NCBI GenBank assembly: GCA_905373785.1
Contig: CAJPUK010000054.1
Span: forward strand, 1 to 12,946
Origin: an uncultured Johnsonella sp.
Lineage (GTDB): Bacteria > Bacillota > Clostridia > Lachnospirales > Lachnospiraceae
Direction: 5' to 3'
DNA length: 12,946 bases
The position numbers and the translations under genes are program-made. Shown in pieces: positions 4,666 through 12,673 of the stretch. Below the pieces are notes generated by a model. That model did not search any database. It saw only the letters and a program-made list of their open reading frames with translations, and was not told the origin of the DNA. Numbering within the stretch: position 1 is the first letter of the stretch; each line of letters starts with the position of its first letter.

Positions 4666-6153
4666 TTAATTTATAAACTCTATATGATTTATTACAACTT
4701 CGGCAGACATCGGATAAAAACTTGTAGCCTGAGCATAAGCGAACATGTAGCACTGCTCATTTATACCTGATACATCTATTTCAGCCCACAACTGCTGCCC
4801 TGTAAGCCTTCCGCCCTCATATTCCTTGTCGTCTTGTGCGCCATCTTGGAATGACACATGCACACTATTGTAGTTGTTATTAAGGTCAATTGAGTAAGCA
4901 TATCTTTGTGCTGTAACATTTTTAGTGACATTCTTTTTTGAAATCGCAACTATTCCAAATGTTGCATTAGACAAATCATTTTTATTAGTTTGCTTTCTGT
5001 ATGAGCCACTAAGGAATTTACCACCTATTCTTATCTTACGAAACGGTGTTAAATTTACTGAATGGTCGAAAAATACTGCCACAGGTACTTCTGAATACTT
5101 AGTATCGCCTTGAGCTTTCAGACTAAATCTTAATCCTCCGTCTAAAATGCCTAAGAACTTGTGTTTGTCGGGATTAGATATGCTGCTAAAATACCTTGAA
5201 GAAAATGACATGTTTCCAATCGCATACACTTCACCCATAAATATTTCTCTGTCTGCATGAGCCACCCCTGATAGTAAAGCTCCGTCAAAGGTGGCATTAT
5301 AAAAAGCCGCTCTACCCGTCCCATAATCAACCATTTCGCCCTGAACACCAAACATATTTACACCTGCTCGGATATTTGATGCAACTAGATCAGGTTCAGC
5401 AAGATATACCCAATTCGCATTTCTTATAACAAAGTTGTTAGGTACTCTTACAACAATCCCACGACCTACAACAGGGTGATCAACATAATGTCCTTGATTC
5501 GCCCATGCATATAGCATGTCACCATAACCTGAATCTGTCACATTCCAAACAGCCAAAGACCCCTGAACTCCTGCGATATTCTCATCTGCTGCTATCTTAT
5601 GTGCTAATATACCTAGAATTTCTCTAACCTTTCCAATTGGTACACGCAGCTCAGGTGCCCAACTTTCACCCTGTGCCTCATATATTCCCTGAGGGATGTT
5701 TAGTATGAACATGTATTCATTATTGAACCAACCGTTGCCGGGAGCTACTCCGATTTTGCCAATAACTTGTATATTACCTTGCACACCACCTATATTTTTG
5801 TCCGATCTTATATTCTCTGCCCGCAAGTCTGCTAAAGGAATAAATACAAAAACATTATTGCTATCAAGAGCGTACCTTTTTCCATCTTCAGGTCTTAACG
5901 CTACTATAAGTCCCCTTCCCATACTAGCGCTATCAATTACCCCACCCATGCCCCACTGATCCACTCTCGGATATGCTTTCATAACGTTTATCATATCCGA
6001 ATTAGCCATCAATAGCGGCATAGTACCCTGCACTACCTCGTCATTGCTATCTGAAGTGATTGTGCTTTTACCTTCTAATATATCCGCTTTAGCAGCAGTT
6101 ACGTCCTCACTATATGTTCCTCCGGTATTGCCTATTATTATACCTTTTCCCAT
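4666..6153 (-). CDS. Tail fibre / receptor-binding-type protein with repeated GVQG modules
   Basis: The 495-residue product starts at an ATG preceded by AAGGGGGTG. A motif recurs four times: 22-46 (DILEGKSTI...VVQGTM), 108-130 (LRAENIRSDKNIGGVQGNI), 183-202 (LAHKIAADENIAGVQGSL) and 256-275 (LVASNIRAGVNMFGVQGEM). The VQG sits at 41, 124, 196 and 270, so modules are about 72-83 residues long. Such NI-x-GVNIFGVxG repeats are common in Firmicute tail fibres and baseplate appendages. Residues 280-495 form a separate, probably beta-sandwich region with aromatic residues, a candidate receptor- or carbohydrate-binding head. It occupies the XkdV place after the baseplate genes. The protein would sit at the tail tip and set host range; the receptor cannot be read from the sequence. 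Confidence 0.85.
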   Translation of the reverse strand: MGKGIIIGNTGGTYSEDVTAAKADILEGKSTITSDSNDEVVQGTMPLLMANSDMINVMKAYPRVDQWGMGGVIDSASMGRGLIVALRPEDGKRYALDSNNVFVFIPLADLRAENIRSDKNIGGVQGNIQVIGKIGVAPGNGWFNNEYMFILNIPQGIYEAQGESWAPELRVPIGKVREILGILAHKIAADENIAGVQGSLAVWNVTDSGYGDMLYAWANQGHYVDHPVVGRGIVVRVPNNFVIRNANWVYLAEPDLVASNIRAGVNMFGVQGEMVDYGTGRAAFYNATFDGALLSGVAHADREIFMGEVYAIGNMSFSSRYFSSISNPDKHKFLGILDGGLRFSLKAQGDTKYSEVPVAVFFDHSVNLTPFRKIRIGGKFLSGSYRKQTNKNDLSNATFGIVAISKKNVTKNVTAQRYAYSIDLNNNYNSVHVSFQDGAQDDKEYEGGRLTGQQLWAEIDVSGINEQCYMFAYAQATSFYPMSAEVVINHIEFIN

Positions 6154-6156
6154 ATG

Positions 6157-6561
6157 TTACACCCCCTTAAGACCGACTGAAAATGTAATAGTCGGTTTTT
6201 TAATCGCATAAAATGTGATACTGCCATCTGTGGTCTTTGCTGCATATAGATAAGAAAAATTTTTATTATAAGCTTTTATGTTCTGATAAAGACTTGTTTC
6301 ACTTAAAGTACTAAACACAATAGGGTTATCTGTTGCTTTAATATCACTTAGTGTTAAAGTCTGCTGCCACATGCCATTTACCGGATGCCAGTTATCAACT
6401 TTTAAGGATACTATCAGCTCCCTTAAAACCTTTTCAATTAAAAAGCTTTTATCTTCTGTTATAGCTTTATCCAATAACTCAAAATTAGTATTAAAATCTT
6501 CCACATTATAATTGTCAGACCTATCCGGCATATTTAATTTTAGTTTTTCTGTTTTTCTCAT
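6157..6561 (-). CDS. Small baseplate/tail-fibre attachment protein
   Basis: About 134 residues from the ATG at 6561; a GTG at 6567 would add two residues. I prefer the ATG because AAGG lies 9 nt before it but only 3 nt before the GTG. The N-terminus MRKTEKLKLNMPDRSDNYNV, then EDFNTNFELLDKAI, is a motif found at the start of many Firmicute phage fibre proteins (LKLN-P---D-YNVEDFN-NF--LD), where it is thought to dock onto the baseplate. Residues about 50-134 are beta-rich. It lies between XkdU and the main fibre, abutting both, so an adaptor between baseplate and fibre is likely. The adaptor role is inferred. Confidence 0.8.
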   Translation of the reverse strand: MRKTEKLKLNMPDRSDNYNVEDFNTNFELLDKAITEDKSFLIEKVLRELIVSLKVDNWHPVNGMWQQTLTLSDIKATDNPIVFSTLSETSLYQNIKAYNKNFSYLYAAKTTDGSITFYAIKKPTITFSVGLKGV

Positions 6562-6567
6562 ATTCAC

Positions 6568-7113
6568 CTACCTTAAATCAAGCCTTGTCAGCTCCTCATG
6601 AGTGTAAGTTTCCAAGCTACCATAAGTCTTCTTTTCAAGCATTCTGTGTGTTGTGTACCAAAGTGATACTGATAAAAGCATATTAGCAGGCACTATCCTA
6701 TCCGCAAGCTTTTCTATTTCTTCTTTTAGTTCACTTGATGACAGGGCAACTGTTATTTTTACAGAGTATTTGTCATTATCGATCTCTAACTTAAAGTCTT
6801 TCTCATTCTTCACCATAGCAAGTAGGTTTTTGTACAGAACTCTGACAGTATAGGGTAGCTTACCTTGCATAACTGATAAAATCCTAAGATTTTTCACATC
6901 AAGCTCATCTGTATCTTTACTCGTAATATGCAGTATTCTTTCCCACCTACTCGCTGTAGACTCGTCTTGAGTGAGAACAAAGCTATTGTCTATATACTTA
7001 TCAGCCTCACTCCATAACCATTCTACTTCCGGCTGCTCTGATTGCATGATCTGATCAAATTCTTCTATATTTTTAAGAATGTCAGGCAAGTAATTGATTA
7101 GTTTTCTATCCAT
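6568..7113 (-). CDS. xkdU: XkdU-like baseplate wedge protein (DUF2313/YmfQ family)
   Basis: The 181-residue product begins MDRKLINYLPDILKNIEEF and contains TASRWERILHI near 53-63, both typical of the DUF2313/YmfQ family found after baseplate J proteins in PBSX- and Mu-like tails. Residues 85-150 (the LPYTVRVLYKNLL region, then strands SVKITVAL and ANMLLSVSLWY) fit the family's C-terminal part. The start overlaps the XkdT stop by 8 nt and has GAGGTAGG upstream. It should form part of the baseplate wedge linking the J-like ring to the fibres. Confidence 0.9.
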   Translation of the reverse strand: MDRKLINYLPDILKNIEEFDQIMQSEQPEVEWLWSEADKYIDNSFVLTQDESTASRWERILHITSKDTDELDVKNLRILSVMQGKLPYTVRVLYKNLLAMVKNEKDFKLEIDNDKYSVKITVALSSSELKEEIEKLADRIVPANMLLSVSLWYTTHRMLEKKTYGSLETYTHEELTRLDLR

Positions 7114-8173
7114 TTATCCTACCTCTTACAGCTATCGCATTCTTATCCAGTACGACATTTGAAGCTGTTCCGTTTAATTTTGTATCTGATATATCTTTTA
7201 CACCCTCTATCGCAAGTATTCGACTTTCTATATTTGATATTCTAACAACTAAGCTGTCATTTTTATCCCATGTCTGATTAAGTTGATGTAAATACTCATC
7301 TACCGCTTTTGTTATGTGAGATTGCAAAGCTTGAAAACTGAAACCTGTGTCATAGACTATATTTGTATTTATATTTATAACTACACCTTCCGCTGCCCTT
7401 ACACTACATATATGTCCTATAGGTGCAAGCCCATCCCCTGCCTGGTTTTGCAAAGGATCTATAAGCCCCTGTACCTTAGATACAAGCGTGCTATTTGCTA
7501 CACCATGTTCAGCATTGGTTATGATCACTAACACATTAGCCCCTGTCTCCACTCCTTCAGCATTAACAGCTCTATAAACCTTACATCCTCCTACACCTTC
7601 TATAGTAGTAACTTTTTGATAATAATCCTTTTTATTACCACCAAAAGCTTGACTTTCAAAAGATGAGAAGTATCTTTGCCTAAATACTTCTGTATCTTCT
7701 TCATCTTCCCCATAGATTTCTATACTCTCTATTTGAGCAGTTTCCAGTCCATTTATGTACTCAATTGGTATTAAGCTTCCTCTTTCTCCATTAGGAGCTG
7801 CTCCGGAAGTTTCACATGTTATATAAAACCTACCTGTACTTATTTTTTCACTTACGGTCCAATTAAATTTTGTACTTGAAAACCTGCTGCCGATATCTAC
7901 ATCTATATTGAATACTGCTATAGCCTTTGCAAAAGTAGCTGAGTTAGGTACAAGCCCTCTTTCAGCCGCACGCTTTATCAAATACTCCCTTGGCGCCGTA
8001 TCTGCAAATGTACAATCCACCAGGTAATTAAGCGCAATATATGCTTGTGCGAGCTCTGCACATACCGGAGCTACAGCAGAATAAATAACAGAGCCCTCTC
8101 TCTTATCGATACTGTTATCAACTCTTGCAAGGACTCTGTTTAATATATTTTCATAAGTATGTTCTTCAAACAC
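7106..8173 (-). CDS. xkdT: XkdT-like baseplate J protein
   Basis: This 355-residue protein belongs to the baseplate J family (phage P2 gpJ, T4 gp6 relatives). Family features are DKREGSVIYSAVAPVCAELAQAY near residues 20-43, the region DTAPREYLIKRAAERGL (58-74), TEVFRQRYFSSF with FGGNKKDYYQKV near 160-190, and a middle GVGGCKVYRAVN segment. The start is a GTG whose G is shared with the last base of the XkdS stop (TAGTG), with GGAGG about 10 nt upstream. The protein forms the outer baseplate ring that triggers sheath contraction. Its presence argues for a contractile tail even though sheath and tube genes are outside the window. Confidence 0.95.
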   Translation of the reverse strand: MFEEHTYENILNRVLARVDNSIDKREGSVIYSAVAPVCAELAQAYIALNYLVDCTFADTAPREYLIKRAAERGLVPNSATFAKAIAVFNIDVDIGSRFSSTKFNWTVSEKISTGRFYITCETSGAAPNGERGSLIPIEYINGLETAQIESIEIYGEDEEDTEVFRQRYFSSFESQAFGGNKKDYYQKVTTIEGVGGCKVYRAVNAEGVETGANVLVIITNAEHGVANSTLVSKVQGLIDPLQNQAGDGLAPIGHICSVRAAEGVVININTNIVYDTGFSFQALQSHITKAVDEYLHQLNQTWDKNDSLVVRISNIESRILAIEGVKDISDTKLNGTASNVVLDKNAIAVRGRING

Positions 8174-8571
8174 TACAAACTTACCTCCGTTTCTGCTTCG
8201 ATTTCCCCAAATATAGTATCTACTGTAAAAGTAACTATGATAGAGTCCTTTATTCTTTCAAATCCGAAATCATATACAGCCTTTATCCTATCATCTTGAA
8301 GTAATGCTTCACTTATAAGCCTTTCGCTTTCATCTTCTACTATATCCAGATGTACACCTATAAGGTCTTCAAACTCTGCGCCATAATTCCATGAGTAAAT
8401 TAAAAACTTATATCTTTCAGTATTTAATATAAGAGCTATAGCCTGTTTTATTGCTTCTTTTTCATCTACAAAACCTATTATCTTATTAGAAATAAAATCT
8501 ATGGCAAAAGTATTACTCGGATATGTTTTTTCTTCCACTTGCAAAATACTGTTATTTATTACCGGCAACAT
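8173..8571 (-). CDS. xkdS: XkdS-like baseplate protein (DUF2634, gp25-like)
   Basis: 132 residues. The segment YPSNTFAIDF near residue 17, IIGFVDEKEAIKQAIALILNTERYKFLIYSWNYG (31-64) and the FEDLIGV that follows are the DUF2634 core. This family plays the part of the lysozyme-like gp25 wedge component without the catalytic residues. Its start has AGGTAGAG close upstream, and only 4 nt separate it from XkdR. It shares one base with XkdT. It should sit in the inner baseplate and contact the sheath. Confidence 0.92.
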   Translation of the reverse strand: MLPVINNSILQVEEKTYPSNTFAIDFISNKIIGFVDEKEAIKQAIALILNTERYKFLIYSWNYGAEFEDLIGVHLDIVEDESERLISEALLQDDRIKAVYDFGFERIKDSIIVTFTVDTIFGEIEAETEVSL

Positions 8572-8575
8572 ATCT

Positions 8576-8887
8576 CTACCTCGCTCTATCTAAAACTATG
8601 TACTTTTGTCCACCGTCAACTCTTATAAGTATGACATTTTCCCCAACTTTCAGCTTTTGATTAAAAGTTAAATTCCTTTTGCCACCCTCTAATCCGTCTA
8701 CTTCAGCAGAATAATTACTTACTTGACTTGTTAAAATCAAAGCTTCTTCAGGTATCGTCAGTTTTTGGTCTATCCATATTTCAAGCGGCTCTACCTTAAT
8801 CACCTTGCCAAACCTAAAACTCATAGGGTCTTGATTATCTATTGCTTCAACTGCAGCTTGTTTAACTGCTTCAACTAAGTTATACAC
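8576..8887 (-). CDS. xkdR: XkdR-like protein (DUF2577)
   Basis: 103 residues, GTG start with GAGGGGG 8 nt upstream, overlapping the XkdQ gene by 8 nt. The order MSFRFGKVIKVEPLEIWIDQK (22-42), LILTSQV, then KVGENVILIRVDGGQKYIVLDRA at the C-terminus is characteristic of DUF2577 proteins. It contains a small OB-like barrel. Members lie between the hub protein and the gp25-like protein and are thought to be part of the hub or spike assembly. No catalytic motif is seen. Confidence 0.9.
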   Translation of the reverse strand: MYNLVEAVKQAAVEAIDNQDPMSFRFGKVIKVEPLEIWIDQKLTIPEEALILTSQVSNYSAEVDGLEGGKRNLTFNQKLKVGENVILIRVDGGQKYIVLDRAR

Positions 8888-9845
8888 TAAACGATCCCCC
8901 TCTCAGTTTCATTGACATTAAATGCTCATCATTCTTAAATGTATGTGTTACTTGCTCTACTACCATGTAATTAGATATTTTATTACCTTCTATATCAAGC
9001 ATGACCACTAATGAAGAACCTGCTTTGACTCTTGTATCTCCGAATGCATCCTTTATACTTAAGGTCTTAGACACCTTATTATAATACTTTAATAATGCTT
9101 CGGCTTTCCCTGCTCCCGACTCTTTGTTTTCTACAGTTTCATTAAGTTGTAGCACGCCCCATTTATTTATGTTTTCACTGCTCTTCACTAAGAATATATC
9201 GGTAGACTTGTTACCGGTATTTTTATACTCTACTTTTACCTGATTGTACGTTTTACTATCAATCGAACTGTTATACTCATAGCCCTGAGCAGTATTGGCA
9301 CTTATAAGTAAATCAAGCTTCATACTTTCAATGTGCTTAAGCGTAAGTTTCCCTACGTCATCATAAAATACATAAAGCTTACCTGTATTTTGTAATGTTT
9401 CATCAATAGCTGTTTGTATGATGTCAAAAAGCGTTTTATTTTGTTCTTCACGATAAGGTATCTTATAGCCTGTCTGCTCCAAATTTCCTACATTTAACCT
9501 GAAGTCTTCAGCAATAACCCTAATGACCTCTCCTGCTTCCAAGTCTTTATATGAATAAGTATCCTTATTTTTTAAGTACCTTAACTGGTCATATGCTGTA
9601 CATTCAACAAACTTCCTATCCTTGCTTGATATCTTTTTACTGAATAAAAATCCAAAAAACATATCCGTACCGTCTATGGTAAGCTTTACCTGATTACCTT
9701 CTTCTGTCTTTATATTGCCATCATCAAAATATGTAAACTTAAGTTTTCCCGGACTTCCTTTTCTCTCAAGATCCAGCTGAACGCTTTCCTTTAATGAAGG
9801 TAAGTATGCCGTTTTACCATCGCTAATCATTATCTTTACTGTCAT
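8880..9845 (-). CDS. xkdQ: XkdQ-like baseplate hub protein
   Basis: 321 residues from the ATG at 9845, which overlaps the XkdP stop as ATGA and has GGGAG 11 nt upstream. A TTG at 9863 would add six residues but has no ribosome binding site. The N-terminal part (AYLPSLKESVQLDLERKGSPGKLKF, FFGFLFSKK, CTAYDQLRYLKNKDTY) and the later YRAR-like ALLKYYNKVSKTLSIKD, VKAGSSLVV and YMVVEQVTHTFKNDEHLMSM fit the YqbQ/XkdQ family, structurally related to gpD/gp27 hub proteins. It should form the trimeric hub between tail tube and spike. No lytic domain is fused to it, so wall penetration must come from another protein. Confidence 0.92.
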   Translation of the reverse strand: MTVKIMISDGKTAYLPSLKESVQLDLERKGSPGKLKFTYFDDGNIKTEEGNQVKLTIDGTDMFFGFLFSKKISSKDRKFVECTAYDQLRYLKNKDTYSYKDLEAGEVIRVIAEDFRLNVGNLEQTGYKIPYREEQNKTLFDIIQTAIDETLQNTGKLYVFYDDVGKLTLKHIESMKLDLLISANTAQGYEYNSSIDSKTYNQVKVEYKNTGNKSTDIFLVKSSENINKWGVLQLNETVENKESGAGKAEALLKYYNKVSKTLSIKDAFGDTRVKAGSSLVVMLDIEGNKISNYMVVEQVTHTFKNDEHLMSMKLRGGSFSV

Positions 9846-10501
9846 GGTATTATCAGCTCCCAACCGTCTATAATTAAATTAGGGTTCTTTATTCTTGGAT
9901 TCGCCGCTGCAATCCTCGGATAAAGAGCCCCATTTCCGTAATATCTTTTTGCAAGCCCCCAAAGTGTATCTCCTCTTTTTACTACATGGGTCTTAGGTGT
10001 AGGCGCTGTGCTTGCATCTCTATTTTCTGTTATTTGTGCTTCTTCTTTTTTCTCTTCCGGCTTTGTTGTTGTAGCAGGGGGTAAAAAAACAACTTTTTTA
10101 GTACCATAGTGCCTATATTCTTTTAAGGTTACACTTACCTTTACATCCAAACCTTCTTTAGCATCCTCAGTAATTGCCAAATCCTCTAAAGTCACTTTCA
10201 AGTTAGTCTTAAAGCTTCCCGGTCTTTTAACAATAAACTGAAATGGCTTTTTATTTATCTTCAAAAGATTTAATTTATTCAAGTATCTTTTTGGCTTCTT
10301 AAAACTTCCTGTGGCTAAAAAATCATAATCTTGAGAAGGTAATAACAACTCAAAACTTATTTCTTTAAGTCCCGGTGTTTTTAACACATTTACATCGCCT
10401 TCGTTGATCAGTGTAACTGTTTTATTTGTATTTTTAGTCTTAATAGTAAGCTTGGATGGGGTAACCGGAAATAATGTTCCTCCTAAAAAGAACTTATACA
10501 T
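9842..10501 (-). CDS. xkdP: XkdP-like LysM baseplate protein
   Basis: 219 residues. Residues 1-140 are the conserved N-terminal domain of Firmicute tail LysM proteins, with FFLGGTLFPVTPSKLTIKTK, GLKEISFELLLPSQ and ITEDAKEGLDVKVSVTLKEYR. Residues 141-170 are a Pro/Thr/Lys/Glu linker. Residues 171-219 are one LysM module (HVVKRGDTLWGLAKRYYG, then IAAANPRIKNPNLIIDGWELIIP). LysM binds N-acetylglucosamine glycans, though in tail proteins it may serve assembly (compare T4 gp53). The ATG shares a base with the tape measure stop (TAATG), with AGAGGGGGTG upstream, so the two are coupled. Confidence 0.93.
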   Translation of the reverse strand: MYKFFLGGTLFPVTPSKLTIKTKNTNKTVTLINEGDVNVLKTPGLKEISFELLLPSQDYDFLATGSFKKPKRYLNKLNLLKINKKPFQFIVKRPGSFKTNLKVTLEDLAITEDAKEGLDVKVSVTLKEYRHYGTKKVVFLPPATTTKPEEKKEEAQITENRDASTAPTPKTHVVKRGDTLWGLAKRYYGNGALYPRIAAANPRIKNPNLIIDGWELIIP

Positions 10502-12468
10502 TAACTATGCACCCCCTCTGCACTCATTTGAACAGCTTCTACAAACCTTACTGTAAGACCATCTATTACATTATCAAGATCCATATTAGAGCTGATCTGA
10601 TTAGTCATTCCTGAATAATCTATTTTTATTTCAGCTGTAGTAAATCTATTAATAGCCTCTTGTTCTGCAATGTCTCTTAAATATTCAAGGTTTTCTTTCG
10701 TAGCTGCCAATGCTCCTGCTGCCGCCGCTGTATTACCTGCAGTTTTTCCTACATTATCCGCAACTTCTGCACCTGCACCGGTTTCAAATCCTAAAGAATC
10801 AATTCCGTCTCCATTTTTCATTGCCAACTTTTCCGCCTTAAATTCTGAATACTTACCCTTTAGGTCAGATATCTTGCTATTCATATCATTCTTAATATTT
10901 GCAAGGTCTTCAGCTCTTGATTGCTTATTTGCGTCAAGTTGAGCTTGAGCAGATGCTATAGAGTCGGCTCGTGCACTCTTTTGTGCTTCAAATTCAGCCT
11001 GTGCTGAAGCAGCAAAAGTTACTTTTGATATAGCTTCTATACTGACACCGGGTATGTTGTTTAGTGCACTTATAAAGCCATTTATTATATCAATAGCCCC
11101 GTTTACCATGTTTTGAATACCTGTAAGTACATTAACTCTCATTTGTCCTATAAAGTTGGCAATCGCAACTCCTGTTTTTTGCCAACACAAAGATAGATTT
11201 CCTGCAAGATTCATGATTGCATAAACTCCTGTCATAAAAGCCAACTTAAGCCATGTAACTCCCACACCAATAGCCATCTGTGCAAGCGTCCAAGCGTTTT
11301 TCATTCCACCTACAGCTTGTATAAATTTACATATCGCTGCCACTACAATGCCTATTGCTATTCCAATCCATAGAAAAGGATTTGCTAACATAGCAGCTAT
11401 TGTTGCTTGATTAGCAGCCACTGCAAGCCACTGAACTGCTGTATATATACCCCATGCAGCTGCAGCACCTAAAATACCTACCGCTACACCTGCCAAAATA
11501 GGCTCTATATTACTCCAATTATCAACTATCCATTGTGCTCCTTGTCCAATCAGCTGTATAGCCGGTTCAAAAGAATTGAACAGTATATTTTGTATCATTG
11601 TACCCACCTGACCGTATGTATATGGCATAGCCTCAAACTTTGAGTTTATTTCATCTGCTGATGACAACATTGCACTTTTAACTACGTCTGCTGTAATTTT
11701 ACCTTCTTGTGCTAACTGCCTTATTTGTCCCATTTCGACACCTAGATGATTTGCTATGGTTTCTATAATAGTTGGTGCCTGCTCAAATATAGAGTTAAGC
11801 TCATCACCTCTTAACACACCTGATGCCATTGCTTGTGTAAGCTGAGTCATTGCAGAATCCATGCCTTGCGCAGATGCTCCGGCTATTACAAATTGCTTGT
11901 TCAAAAGTTCTGTAAATGCAACAAGTTCACCTGTATTTAGAGTTTTGTGACCGCTTGCATCTATGTTACTAAAAGCATCCTTTGCCATAAGACCCATCTT
12001 TGATACAGCATCTGCTGTAGATTGATATGCTGCTCTTGAGCGGTTAGCCGACTCCATTATCGCATCCTGCAAATCTTTAGTCTTCTCTAAATCACCTGTA
12101 ATGAGATTTAGCCTTGCTCTTGTTTGAGTAGCCGTGTCAGCTAATTCAATAAGGCTACCTGCTGAAAAAGCACCTGCAGCTGCTGCAGCCAAACCCATAA
12201 AAGTTTCTGTCAAATCTTGAAGTGAATTATCTGTCTGCTCACTTTCTTCTCTTGTTCTCTCTTGCCTTATAATAGCATTATCAAGTTCGCCATTAAGCTG
12301 TATAAGCCTTGTTCTTGCATCTGACAAAGCGGATGTATCCATTTGATTATTTGAGGTAGATTGCATTTGTTCAAAGCTGTCTATACAAGTAAGTAAGGCT
12401 GAATTTATTCGCCTTATTACACTTGACATTCCATCAGTAAGCACTAATTGTGATTGTATCGTAGCCAA
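10501..12468 (-). CDS. Tail tape measure protein
   Basis: 655 residues from a TTG at 12468; it is supported by AAGGAG 9 nt upstream, and no ATG is better placed. Residues about 105-295 match the tape-measure N-terminal domain (TRARLNLITGDLEKTKDLQDAIMESANRSR, MDSAMTQLTQAMASGVLRGDELNSIFEQAPTI, then QEGKITADVVKSAML). Residues about 320-425 are strongly hydrophobic, with several candidate membrane-inserting helices. Residues 485-550 are Ala/Lys/Glu/Gln-rich coiled coil. The protein sets tail length and helps genome delivery. At about 0.15 nm per residue, 655 residues suggest a tail near 100 nm, short for a myovirus. It directly follows the chaperone pair, as expected. Confidence 0.95.
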   Translation of the reverse strand: MATIQSQLVLTDGMSSVIRRINSALLTCIDSFEQMQSTSNNQMDTSALSDARTRLIQLNGELDNAIIRQERTREESEQTDNSLQDLTETFMGLAAAAAGAFSAGSLIELADTATQTRARLNLITGDLEKTKDLQDAIMESANRSRAAYQSTADAVSKMGLMAKDAFSNIDASGHKTLNTGELVAFTELLNKQFVIAGASAQGMDSAMTQLTQAMASGVLRGDELNSIFEQAPTIIETIANHLGVEMGQIRQLAQEGKITADVVKSAMLSSADEINSKFEAMPYTYGQVGTMIQNILFNSFEPAIQLIGQGAQWIVDNWSNIEPILAGVAVGILGAAAAWGIYTAVQWLAVAANQATIAAMLANPFLWIGIAIGIVVAAICKFIQAVGGMKNAWTLAQMAIGVGVTWLKLAFMTGVYAIMNLAGNLSLCWQKTGVAIANFIGQMRVNVLTGIQNMVNGAIDIINGFISALNNIPGVSIEAISKVTFAASAQAEFEAQKSARADSIASAQAQLDANKQSRAEDLANIKNDMNSKISDLKGKYSEFKAEKLAMKNGDGIDSLGFETGAGAEVADNVGKTAGNTAAAAGALAATKENLEYLRDIAEQEAINRFTTAEIKIDYSGMTNQISSNMDLDNVIDGLTVRFVEAVQMSAEGVHS

Positions 12469-12481
12469 TTATTCAGTCTCC

Positions 12482-12667
12482 TTATCTTCTTGATTTTTTC
12501 TTTATTTCTTTAGCCTGTTTTTTATCATTTTCAACTTTAATATCGATGGCGGCAATCACAAAAGCCTGCTCTTCCTCTGTCATTCCCAAAAAATCAGTAG
12601 GTTTCCAGTGAAATTTATGCAAACAATAATAAGCATAATTAGCTTCAGGATCGCCGCCATCTATTAG
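12482..12667 (-). CDS. T-domain extension of the tail assembly chaperone, made by -1 frameshift
   Basis: A frame of 61 codons runs from the slippery site to TAA at 12482-12484. It reads LIDGGDPEANYAYYCLH, then KFHWKPTDFLGMTEEEQAF, then VIAAIDIKVENDKKQAK and a basic end KKKSRR. It has no start codon near its beginning: the first Met is about 29 residues in and has no ribosome binding site. It lies -1 relative to the upstream chaperone frame and overlaps its stop. The pattern of aromatic residues and W-P, E-EQAFVIAAI and a Lys-rich tail is that of the second component of lambda-G/GT-type chaperones. The fused product should bridge the tube protein and the tape measure, at low ratio to the short form. 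Confidence 0.85.
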   Translation of the reverse strand, partial: LIDGGDPEANYAYYCLHKFHWKPTDFLGMTEEEQAFVIAAIDIKVENDKKQAKEIKKKSRR

Positions 12668-12673
12668 TTTTTT
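12545..12673 (-). promoter_or_regulatory. Programmed -1 ribosomal frameshift signal: slippery heptamer plus long-range stem
   Basis: The heptamer A AAA AAC lies in the correct phase at 12673-12667 (codons GCA AAA AAC, then TAA TAG). Five nt later starts a 13-nt arm, GATGGCGGCGATC (12661-12649), complementary to GATTGCCGCCATC (12557-12545) with one G-U pair and no mismatch. The loop is 91 nt. The heptamer is a canonical sequence, and the spacer is at the short end of the range known for stimulatory stems. Confidence 0.85.

Noticed and set aside
4643..4753. N-terminal extension of the small protein at 4373-4642
   Set aside because: It would overlap the fibre gene, adds Cys-rich nonsense-like sequence and lacks a ribosome binding site, whereas the ATG at 4642 has AAAGGAG.
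5151..5351. Minus-strand ORF of 66 codons inside the tail fibre gene
   Set aside because: It is a different frame of the fibre gene, which is continuous and has family repeats across this region.
5696..5959. Plus-strand ORF of 87 codons, and others opposite the tail genes (4406-4669, 4925-5113, 6653-6853, 7316-7531, 10670-10942)
   Set aside because: All are antisense shadows of well-supported minus-strand tail genes; none has a ribosome binding site or family features.
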